From an archaeon (GTDB taxonomy: Archaea; Asgardarchaeota; Hermodarchaeia; Hermodarchaeales; Hermodarchaeaceae), in contig JABXGS010000266.1 in NCBI GenBank assembly GCA_016550425.1, positions 1 to 9,248 of the forward strand: a stretch of DNA of 9,248 bases, written 5' to 3'. Numbering within the stretch: the first letter of the stretch is position 1; each line of letters starts with the position of its first letter. A model generated the notes under the pieces. It was not told the DNA's origin, did not search any database, and worked only from the letters and a program-made list of their open reading frames with translations. A program made the translations under genes and the position numbers. Of the stretch, positions 1-6,319 are shown piece by piece.

Positions 1-1158
1 AGCTTGTCGTCCGATCAGATGATCATAAAATACTCGTGCCCTAGCTCGTTCCCAATCCCGGGCTTTTTCGATTTGGGATAGATGATAACTCTCCCTGGAT
101 ACCTTCAAGACCGATTCAGGACAGGCATTTTCACAGGCGCCACAGAAGACGCAGATATCCTTGTTGATAGCGATCTTGTCTTTATCACCAGTCGGGTAAA
201 TTGCCTTGGTGGGACAAATATTGAAGCAATTTACACACCCAGTGGGATCGCATTTTTCGAGATTTTCGATTTCAATTTCACCTGTGAGTGGTAGAGAAAC
301 GTCAAGGGCTTCATAAGGGCACTTCTCAGCGCAGAGTGTGCAATCAACACACAATCCATCATCAATGGTCATTGAGCCTTCAACGATTGGGTCTTTGATA
401 GTTCGCTTGGGGGCAGAATCACATCTGACTTTCACTGCATCAGAGGGACAGATTTTCTCACAGAGTCCACAATAATCACATTGCTTTGTATCGACTCTAA
501 TACCCACAGCTGGCAGAAAATCTGGAGGCTTTGGTTTTTCCTCTGACCAATAAATCGTGATGCATTCAGGGCAGAGTAATTCACAAAGTCCACACCAAGT
601 ACATTTGTCTTCATCAATTGCAATGGTTCCTTTTGCGTCTGGCTTTCCCCCATCGACGCGCTGAGCCGCTTTAGGGTCTTTATAAGTTACAAGTTCGAGT
701 TTTGACGTAACCTTGAGGTCTACAGTTATTGCATCGCGAGGACAGATTTTTGCACATAGTAGACAAGGTGCACATTTTTCGTCATCGAGTTCATGCTTTC
801 CTTTTAATCGAGAGTATTGTTTGTCTGCCGGAATATCATCAAACCGAGCTTCTATCGCATTGAAGAGACAAGCTGAGTCACAGAGCCCACAAAATGTACA
901 TTTATCTTCATCAATAAGAATTAGCGGTGCACCTTCTAGACGTCCTGCTGCGATTTCTTGAACTGGTCCTAACGTGATGGCATCCCAAGGACAGGGGAGA
1001 CAAAGACTGCATCCCACGCAGCGAGAAAGATCATATTTGAGATTCTTGTTGAGCAAGGAAGTCTTCCAGTTGTACTGAATATTAGTGTCATCCAGTACTT
1101 CACTGGTGACTTTAGGGCGCTCACCAACAGTGATACGGTCACGTTGAGCTTTAGTCAT
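1..1158 (-). CDS. fwdF: FwdF-type polyferredoxin with eight [4Fe-4S] motifs (3' end off the window)
   Basis: The frame is open from an ATG at 1158 to the left edge (386 codons, no stop), so the C terminus is missing. I translated it by hand and see eight four-cysteine motifs, at residues C47-C57, C87-C97, C129-C139, C186-C196, C227-C237, C270-C280, C303-C315 and C336-C346. Seven have the C-x2-C-x2-C-x3-C spacing; the seventh is C-x4-C-x2-C-x3-C. The second lacks the usual Pro after its last Cys. Eight clusters in roughly 350-390 residues is the layout of FwdF/FmdF, the polyferredoxin that wires formylmethanofuran dehydrogenase to other redox partners in the cytoplasm. There is no signal peptide or membrane helix, and about 45 residues precede the first cluster. 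An AGGGA lies 7 bases before the ATG. The hdrA and fwdB-like genes nearby support a Fwd/Hdr role. MvhB-type or other multi-cluster ferredoxins are alternatives. The polyferredoxin call is very sure; the FwdF assignment is moderately sure. Confidence 0.85.
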   Translation of the reverse strand, partial: MTKAQRDRITVGERPKVTSEVLDDTNIQYNWKTSLLNKNLKYDLSRCVGCSLCLPCPWDAITLGPVQEIAAGRLEGAPLILIDEDKCTFCGLCDSACLFNAIEARFDDIPADKQYSRLKGKHELDDEKCAPCLLCAKICPRDAITVDLKVTSKLELVTYKDPKAAQRVDGGKPDAKGTIAIDEDKCTWCGLCELLCPECITIYWSEEKPKPPDFLPAVGIRVDTKQCDYCGLCEKICPSDAVKVRCDSAPKRTIKDPIVEGSMTIDDGLCVDCTLCAEKCPYEALDVSLPLTGEIEIENLEKCDPTGCVNCFNICPTKAIYPTGDKDKIAINKDICVFCGACENACPESVLKVSRESYHLSQIEKARDWERARARVFYDHLIGRQA

Positions 1159-1423
1159 ATCGTAGTCCCTTGGAAATAATTCTGCCAAGCTAGCTTTCCG
1201 AATCTTCGCCTATAACGCTTGTTGCCGTCCTAGTTACAGGCTTTAATTCGCTTTCGATATTCTCTGCGACTCAGAAAATAAGCACTTGTTACTACAAAAC
1301 TGATAAAACTATATTCGGAACTAATTCCTTTATGCGGGGGAACTGACACGATCCTCTAAGAGTATTCTGGCTAGTAATCGTGTCGCGATCGATAAAAATC
1401 GTTAGCGTTCTAGAATTTTATGC
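1159..1423. other. Non-coding gap between the propeller/zinc-finger gene and the fwdF-like gene
   Basis: I find no credible coding frame or tRNA in these 265 bases. Read on the minus strand, the segment should hold the 3' end of the propeller gene and the promoter of the fwdF-like gene. It contains a short T-rich stretch just after the upstream stop (minus strand, around 1393-1399), an 8-base inverted repeat (1345-1384), the 10-mer GTAACAAGTG (minus strand, 1292-1283) followed by TTATTTT, and a perfect 10-base palindrome AAGCTAGCTT at 1187-1196, 29 bases before the ATG. The size of the gap suggests the fwdF-like gene has its own promoter. I cannot fix a TATA box with confidence. Confidence 0.5.
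1345..1384. repeat. 8-base perfect inverted repeat (GACACGAT / ATCGTGTC)
   Basis: GACACGAT at 1345-1352 is the exact reverse complement of ATCGTGTC at 1377-1384, with a 24-base loop; a T-G pair would add one more position outside the stem. It starts about 40 bases beyond the stop of the propeller gene (minus strand) and lies about 190 bases before the fwdF-like start. It could be a 3'-end hairpin of the upstream transcript or an operator. No long T-run follows it on the minus strand, so it is not a classical intrinsic terminator. Confidence 0.4.
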
Positions 1424-3127
1424 TTAAGGCTTCGATGACCGTGCGATTGAGTAATCAGGAAAATGCAGCCCACACCGTGGGCAGAATTGGCGCTTTGCTA
1501 GCCAGCCAGTCATATGCTTATAATGCGCTAACGCACCACAACCGGGGCAGAAGGCGATTGGAGTATCTGGAGAAAGCACCTCATCACAGAAAATACAGCG
1601 ATGAAGAAGGGTAGAGCACAGTGAACATTGGCTGTCTGATTTCAAACATGTTGCACTACATTTCGGACATTGTGTTAATCCAGTAAGTACTGAGGTTAAA
1701 TCCTCAATCATTCGAGGAGAGAGATAAGTCTTCAGCACAGCCTGCTTTGAAGGCTGTGCCCAAGGATCTGAGATTTCTCTTCGACTTTGTCGGAGTAGCA
1801 AATAAGAACCTAACACCATAATGATTGATAATCCTGTCCCCAAGAAGATTAGGAACATGTTGGGTGGGCCATATGTTCGCGTATCTTCTGGTAGAATTAG
1901 TTCTGGATTATCAGGAATACGAAGTGCCCAGGCTACCGAATGGTATTCTGCAAGGCTTTCACTTCGACCAGCGATTATAAAGTCTCCTTGAGAGGTCTGC
2001 AGTATCGAATATCCTTGATCGTCTTCTGTACCTCCATAGTTTTTGCTTCTGAGAAATTCACCTTCTCGTGTTAAGCGGACTAACCAAAGGTTGTCGAAGT
2101 GGTCGTTTCCTTCCCATTCTACCGTTCTTCCAGCGATGCCCAGACTGCCATCAGCAAGTTCAGTAATCGCATAAGCTGCATCAGAAGATTGCTCACCAAA
2201 TAGTGTAGTCCATTGAAGGGTCCCGTTACTATGATATGAGATAGCAAATCCATCTGATACTAGATTTGAAGTCTTTTCAGTCTCGCCAACAGTAACTAAA
2301 TTTCCGCTTCTGGTTTCAATAACATCTGAGCAGACATCTGACCATAGACTACCAAATGTCTTATTCCATAGTGCACCCCCCGTGGGTGAGGTGACAAGTA
2401 ACCATGCATCCTCGTTGCCATGTCCGTAGCTCTCTGTTGAGCCCCCTAATACGAAATTACCCGACCTTGATTCTACTAATGAAGTACAAACTTCATCATC
2501 CATTCCCCCATACTCCTGACTCCAGAGCATATTTCCACTCTCGTCTGTTCGAACTAGCCATGATTGGGAGTTGGTATGATTTTCATTCATCACAGAACCT
2601 GCAAAAGCAAATCCTCCCGATTGACATTCAACCAAGGATAGCCCCTGATCGAAATTCTGAGACCCACCAAATGTTTGATGCCAAGAAATAGTTCCGGATT
2701 CGTCTAAACGGATAAGAAGAGCGTCCCGATGATTGTCTGGGATATACCCAATTACTGCAAACCCCCCAGCTTCGCATTCGATGATTTCCCGTCCTACTTG
2801 AGCTGAAAAAGCTTCAAAGGCTTGGTGCCAAAGAAGGCGTCCATTTTCTGCAATTCTAACAATTGCTAGGGCTTGTTTCTCTCGATAGTGGATAAACCCT
2901 GTGGCAACATATCCTCCCGCCTTGCAAGAGATAATCGAGTAAAAGGCGTTATAACCAGCCCAAGAACCATGTGTCAGACTCCAAAGTTGATCTGTATTTA
3001 CACGAGCATAATTTGGAGCTGTATAATTTGCAGTATCAAGAGTTAATCCAAAGCCAATCCCTGTAATTATACTTGAAATTAGAATGCAAATGCAAAATAG
3101 TCTGCATTTCCTCAGCAAGCAGTCCAA
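1424..3127 (-). CDS. Membrane protein: extracellular seven-bladed propeller, TM helix, cytoplasmic zinc ribbon and RING/PHD-like finger
   Basis: 567 residues. A basic N terminus and hydrophobic stretch (about residues 9-29) look like a signal peptide or anchor. Residues about 48-406 hold seven similar units of 45-55 residues, each with a G-G/N-hydrophobic-G core strand and most ending in W-x3-(F/Y)-G. The last unit lacks the W strand and the N terminus supplies a matching one (LWSLTHGSW, 48-56), which implies a closed seven-bladed propeller. A TM helix follows (about 424-445) with a basic flank (RQSRR), so the C terminus should be cytoplasmic. It carries a zinc ribbon (C487, C490, C501, C504) and a cross-brace finger (C511, C514, C527, C530, H535, H538, C549, C552). 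The start is a TTG; another TTG at 3118 is possible, as an AGAAGG lies 8 bases before it. The gene lies 68 bases downstream of hdrA in the same direction. I do not recognise a named family. A sensor, a scaffold or a membrane-bound ubiquitin-ligase-like protein are possible; function unknown. Confidence 0.85.
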   Translation of the reverse strand: MDCLLRKCRLFCICILISSIITGIGFGLTLDTANYTAPNYARVNTDQLWSLTHGSWAGYNAFYSIISCKAGGYVATGFIHYREKQALAIVRIAENGRLLWHQAFEAFSAQVGREIIECEAGGFAVIGYIPDNHRDALLIRLDESGTISWHQTFGGSQNFDQGLSLVECQSGGFAFAGSVMNENHTNSQSWLVRTDESGNMLWSQEYGGMDDEVCTSLVESRSGNFVLGGSTESYGHGNEDAWLLVTSPTGGALWNKTFGSLWSDVCSDVIETRSGNLVTVGETEKTSNLVSDGFAISYHSNGTLQWTTLFGEQSSDAAYAITELADGSLGIAGRTVEWEGNDHFDNLWLVRLTREGEFLRSKNYGGTEDDQGYSILQTSQGDFIIAGRSESLAEYHSVAWALRIPDNPELILPEDTRTYGPPNMFLIFLGTGLSIIMVLGSYLLLRQSRREISDPWAQPSKQAVLKTYLSPRMIEDLTSVLTGLTQCPKCSATCLKSDSQCSLCSTLLHRCIFCDEVLSPDTPIAFCPGCGALAHYKHMTGWLAKRQFCPRCGLHFPDYSIARSSKP

Positions 3128-3195
3128 CCTTCTTGGTCCTCTGGACTTATCAAACAGGAACCTGGCTTAAAACTCTGATGAAAGCAACAAATGAG

Positions 3196-5637
3196 TTAGC
3201 GACGTTTTGTCGTAACAGTCAGTTCAGAACCAAGGGGACCCATATCAATGACATTTTCAACAAAGTCTCGTACTATCTCAGCAAGTCGAGCTCCCTCTGA
3301 GGCAGAGATACTTTCGAAAATGATGCGATCTGGATTTATACCCATCTCTTCTAATAACGGTAGCATCTTTTCCACACGTTCTTTTGCCTTGCCCATTCCA
3401 GTCCGATAATGGCAATCAGTTTCATGACATCCAATAATCGCAACACCATCAGCACCCTGGCTAAAGGCTTCAAGGATGAGTAAGGGATCCAGTCGACTCG
3501 TACAAGGAACTCGAATTGGAATCATCTGTGGAGGATACCGTAATCGATTCACTCCTGCATAATCTGCCGCTGCATAAGCACACCAATTACAAAGAAACCC
3601 AATTATGACAGGGGAAAGTGGATTCTCTTGGCAAGCGGTATCAACAGCTGAAAGGAGTTGTTGCCGAGTGAATCCAGGTAAATCAAGTGCTGCTGTTGGA
3701 CAGGATGCCACACAGGCACCACAACCCGTGCAGGCAAGTTCATCGATTTGGGGGTACTTTGACCCTTCAAACGAGATTGCGTTAGCATCACAGGTTTTTT
3801 CACATAATCGACAACTCTCACACAATGCTTCATTTACAACAGGAGCATAGACCTCTAAATCGATTTTACGTCGATGTAACAGAGAAGATACTTGAGCTGC
3901 TGCTAAACCTGCATGAGCAACTGTGTCTGCGATATCCTTGGGACCTTGAGAAGTACCAGCAAGAAAAATACCAGCCGAGTAGGTTCCTGTTGGATCCAGT
4001 TTTGGATGTTTCTCCAAGAAGAAGTTATTCTCATCTAAGGGAATATTGAGTTTCAATGCAAGCTCGAGATTCGATGGAGCAGGATCTACGCCAACACTCA
4101 ACACTACAAGATCTGCTGGAAACTCAATGGGTTCACAAAGTTCAGTATCTTCTGCGCGGATAAGCAGTTTCTTTGTCTTAGGATCTTCTTCGATTTCAGC
4201 AACGCGACCTCGGATAAACGTGATACCATGCTCTCTGCTAGCCCGTTCGTATAATTCTTCGAAACCTTTACCGAAGGTTCGCATGTCTGTATAGAAGATG
4301 TATACATCAGTTTCCGGTTGGGCTATACGTAGTTGAACGGCTTCCTTGATAGCGTATGTACAACAGATGCGACTACAATAGGGTCGATTTATCCTAATAT
4401 CGCGGCTGCCTACACATTGGACAAACGCAACCCGTTTCGGAGCGTCTCCTGATGAGGGCTGTATAACCAAACCATGCGATGGACCCGAAGGATCCAGTAG
4501 CCGTTCCAGCTCTGGCGCAGTAATAACATCAGTATATCGTTCGTACCCGTATTCTGTAAGATTTTGTGGATTAAAAGGTACAAAGCCGGTGGCAACCACT
4601 ATCGCTCCAACTTTGAAGGTATGGTCTTGTTCGGTTTCTTCAAAGCGGATTGATTCTTTCTCACATACACCAACACAGGATTGGCAACCAATACAAGCAT
4701 CCATATCAATGTATGGAGCAAGGGGCACTGAGCTCGGATAAGGGCGAATAATTGCGTGCTGAGATCCCAGCCCATAATTATATTCGTTGGGTTCTTCTAT
4801 AGGACAAATCTCAAGGCATTTGTTACATCCGTTACAAGTCTCAAGGTCGACGTAGCGGGGTTCCTGATGAATCTTCACCTGATAGGCACCGGGTGTTCCC
4901 TGGACCTCGGTGACCTCACTTAGGGTTAGAATCTTGATTTTTGGATGAGTGTTCACCTGTGTCATCAACGGACCTAGGATACATAAACTACAATCGAGAC
5001 TCGGGAAGAGTTTATCCCATTTTGCCATATGACCCCCAAGAAATCCACTTCTTTCTACAAGAATGACTTCGTATCCAGAATTCGCAAGTTGTAGTGAAGC
5101 TGTGATCCCAGCAGGTCCTCCGCCAATAACAAGAACTCGTCTTGTTATCGGTACACTTATTGAATTAATGCTGAGTCCAGCTTGTGCCATTTTTAAGGCT
5201 GCATCAATCATGAGTCGAGCTTTTGCGGTTGCTGCTTCGGGGTTATCCCAATGGACCCAACTGCATTGTTCACGTATATTCGCAATGGCGAGATGCCCTC
5301 GATTCAGTCCTGCTTCTTCAACAGTTTGACTCATTAATTCTCCGTGTAGTCGTGGTGAACAGGCAGCAACCACAACATTGGCAACCTTTTCCTTTCGGAT
5401 GGTTTCCCGAATCAGATTTAGCCCTTGTTCAACACAAAAATGTGCATCATCAACTACGATAAGGTGTGATTGTTTCTTATAATGCTGAACGAGGTCTTCA
5501 ACATTCACTATACTGGCAATATTTGACCCACACTGACAAAGAAATAATGCTGTTTTTGGTAACGCTTTTGATTTGGTTTTGCGGCGAGTGGACTTAGACT
5601 GTGGTGTCTTGAGCTTGGTTTTTTTAGATTTAGCCAC
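3196..5637 (-). CDS. hdrA: HdrA-MvhD fusion, flavin-containing electron-bifurcating subunit
   Basis: 813 residues from GTG 5637. I prefer this over GTG 5646 because GGTGA (5647-5643) sits 5 bases before it. In order: a basic tail of about 27 residues; the HdrA N-terminal domain with C-x-C-G (C34, C36); an FAD-binding GGGPAG (172-177); the SLDCSLC cysteines (C216, C219); an inserted ferredoxin with two [4Fe-4S] motifs (C268-C278, C315-C325); the HdrA cysteines of CVGSR and YCSRICC (C408, C421, C425, C426); a C-terminal ferredoxin (C606-C616, C636-C646); and an MvhD/FlpD domain from about 675 with C683, C686, C712, C737 and C742. HdrA carries the bifurcating flavin in cytoplasmic heterodisulfide-reductase-type complexes; MvhD passes electrons from hydrogenase or formate dehydrogenase. 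Such fusions are known in other archaea and bacteria. No hdrB or hdrC is in the window, so the partners and final acceptor are unknown. The fwdF-like gene downstream suggests a link to Fwd chemistry. Confidence 0.95.
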   Translation of the reverse strand: MAKSKKTKLKTPQSKSTRRKTKSKALPKTALFLCQCGSNIASIVNVEDLVQHYKKQSHLIVVDDAHFCVEQGLNLIRETIRKEKVANVVVAACSPRLHGELMSQTVEEAGLNRGHLAIANIREQCSWVHWDNPEAATAKARLMIDAALKMAQAGLSINSISVPITRRVLVIGGGPAGITASLQLANSGYEVILVERSGFLGGHMAKWDKLFPSLDCSLCILGPLMTQVNTHPKIKILTLSEVTEVQGTPGAYQVKIHQEPRYVDLETCNGCNKCLEICPIEEPNEYNYGLGSQHAIIRPYPSSVPLAPYIDMDACIGCQSCVGVCEKESIRFEETEQDHTFKVGAIVVATGFVPFNPQNLTEYGYERYTDVITAPELERLLDPSGPSHGLVIQPSSGDAPKRVAFVQCVGSRDIRINRPYCSRICCTYAIKEAVQLRIAQPETDVYIFYTDMRTFGKGFEELYERASREHGITFIRGRVAEIEEDPKTKKLLIRAEDTELCEPIEFPADLVVLSVGVDPAPSNLELALKLNIPLDENNFFLEKHPKLDPTGTYSAGIFLAGTSQGPKDIADTVAHAGLAAAQVSSLLHRRKIDLEVYAPVVNEALCESCRLCEKTCDANAISFEGSKYPQIDELACTGCGACVASCPTAALDLPGFTRQQLLSAVDTACQENPLSPVIIGFLCNWCAYAAADYAGVNRLRYPPQMIPIRVPCTSRLDPLLILEAFSQGADGVAIIGCHETDCHYRTGMGKAKERVEKMLPLLEEMGINPDRIIFESISASEGARLAEIVRDFVENVIDMGPLGSELTVTTKRR

Positions 5638-5642
5638 AATCG

Positions 5643-5647
5643 TCACC
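5643..5647 (-). promoter_or_regulatory. Ribosome binding site GGTGA that decides the hdrA start
   Basis: On the minus strand, GGTGA at 5647-5643 is followed by five bases and then GTG at 5637. The upstream in-frame GTG (5646) lies inside this motif and has only a weak AGAGA in front of it. The match to the archaeal anti-Shine-Dalgarno and the spacing favour the downstream GTG. Confidence 0.55.
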
Positions 5648-5683
5648 GAGTCTCTTTGACATGAGTTCAGGTACCAATATGAG

Positions 5684-5699
5684 TTTTAACACTTGTTAC
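5684..5699 (-). promoter_or_regulatory. Possible hdrA promoter element (GTAACAAGTG followed by TTAAAA)
   Basis: On the minus strand GTAACAAGTG (5699-5690) runs directly into the A/T-rich TTAAAA (5689-5684), about 40 bases before the hdrA start. That is a plausible distance for a TATA-like element with a short leader. The same 10-mer followed by an A/T-rich stretch occurs upstream of the fwdF-like gene (1292-1283). The match to the archaeal TATA consensus is poor, so this is tentative. Confidence 0.25.
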
Positions 5700-5736
5700 G
5701 TTACTATCTGATGATTTAATTGTTAAGGCGAATGGC

Positions 5737-5786
5737 AAATTAGACCTCCTGGTTGTTACCCAAGAGATAAAGGGAGAAATTAGACC
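5737..5786 (+). repeat. 10-base direct repeat AAATTAGACC, 40 bases apart, before the Fe-S/fwdB-like genes
   Basis: AAATTAGACC occurs at 5737-5746 and again at 5777-5786, exactly 40 bases apart (close to four helical turns), 30-79 bases before the start of the Fe-S protein gene. The second copy runs into a small hairpin, ACCAG-AATA-CTGGT (5784-5797). Paired sites on one face of the helix are what a dimeric or cooperative regulator would need, but no binding protein is known and chance is not excluded. Confidence 0.4.
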
Positions 5787-5815
5787 AGAATACTGGTAGG
5801 CTGTGTCGTGAACTC

Positions 5816-6283
5816 ATGGTAGATAAAAAAGTCAATCCCATGCAATTGTATAAACTCCTGCCCCAAACCAATTGCAAGAAGTGTGGTATGACCTGCATGG
5901 CTTTTGCAACGAAGCTAGCCCTCCGCGAAGTTGAACTAAAAGAATGCACACCGCTCTTTGAAGAAGAGCAGTATAAAGAGAAACTTGCCACACTCTCTGA
6001 TCTCATTAGCCCTCTCTTAGAAACTGAAGAAACAGGTTTGAAACTAGATGAGACCATATGTACAGGATGTGGCAATTGCGTTGTTGTCTGTCCAGTCGAT
6101 GCATCCACAGAACCGGATACAGCTTCCGGGAAAGCTGCACGTTCAACTGACACAGTCTTCAGAGTTGAAGATGGCATCGCTAAGATTATCAACCTTGAGA
6201 AATGTCGTCGATTTCCACCCGAACGCATGAATTGTCGTGTCTGTGAACAAGGTTGTTATGTGAAGGCTATCGAAATCTGGTAA
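5816..6283 (+). CDS. Three-cluster Fe-S protein (4Fe-4S/Fes domain plus two-cluster ferredoxin), likely Fwd-associated
   Basis: 155 residues from ATG 5816, with GTGA (5807-5810) five bases upstream. Residues about 9-45 form a small Fe-S domain like that of the CO dehydrogenase/ACS gamma subunit (PF04060 type): C20-x2-C23-x3-C27-x16-C44. From memory the usual spacing between the second and third Cys is four, so this domain looks one residue shorter. Next comes a canonical [4Fe-4S] motif, C82-x2-C85-x2-C88-x3-C92-P, then a looser one, C130-x9-C140-x2-C143-x3-C147. There are no membrane segments, so it should be a soluble electron carrier. It lies 36 bases before the fwdB-like gene in the same direction, and I infer that it delivers electrons to that protein, as FwdG does in methanogens. 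FwdG itself is shorter and lacks the N-terminal domain, so I give no symbol. Fe-S protein is certain; partner is inferred. Confidence 0.85.
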   Translation: MVDKKVNPMQLYKLLPQTNCKKCGMTCMAFATKLALREVELKECTPLFEEEQYKEKLATLSDLISPLLETEETGLKLDETICTGCGNCVVVCPVDASTEPDTASGKAARSTDTVFRVEDGIAKIINLEKCRRFPPERMNCRVCEQGCYVKAIEIW

Positions 6284-6285
6284 CT

Positions 6286-6297
6286 ATATACGTATAT
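6286..6297. promoter_or_regulatory. 12-base palindrome ATATACGTATAT, possible internal TATA element
   Basis: A perfect 12-base palindrome fills part of the 36-base gap between the Fe-S gene and the fwdB-like gene. It begins TATATA-like and lies 23-34 bases before the GTG at 6320, so a transcript started from it would have almost no leader. It could instead be an operator or mean nothing. A GAAGGGA (6306-6312) is present before the GTG, which suits read-through translation as well. Confidence 0.25.
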
Positions 6298-6319
6298 CAG
6301 CAGCTGAAGGGAACGAAAC

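Noticed and set aside
82..961. Several short frames on both strands in the left 1 kb
   Set aside because: The minus-strand frame open from 1158 to the edge encodes eight ferredoxin motifs and explains the whole segment; the short frames are its shadows.
1159..1423. tRNA or small structured RNA gene in the gap
   Set aside because: No cloverleaf-like arms or T-loop sequence (GTTCRANNC) could be found; only the one inverted repeat is evident.
1490..1600. Classic RING-H2 finger
   Set aside because: The ligand order is C-C-C-C-H-H-C-C, not C-C-C-H-H-C-C-C, so only a RING/PHD-like cross-brace is claimed.
1420..1614. 64-codon plus-strand frame
   Set aside because: It is antisense to the zinc-finger end of the propeller protein, which has clear Cys/His ligands.
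2955..3127. Propeller protein as a lipoprotein
   Set aside because: The N-terminal hydrophobic stretch has several Cys residues but no convincing lipobox followed by a short linker; a signal anchor is the safer reading.
5740..6228. 162-codon open frame on the minus strand
   Set aside because: It lies antisense over the Fe-S protein gene, whose cysteine motifs are clear; the antisense translation is Ser-rich, low in recognisable motifs and would occupy the divergent promoter region.
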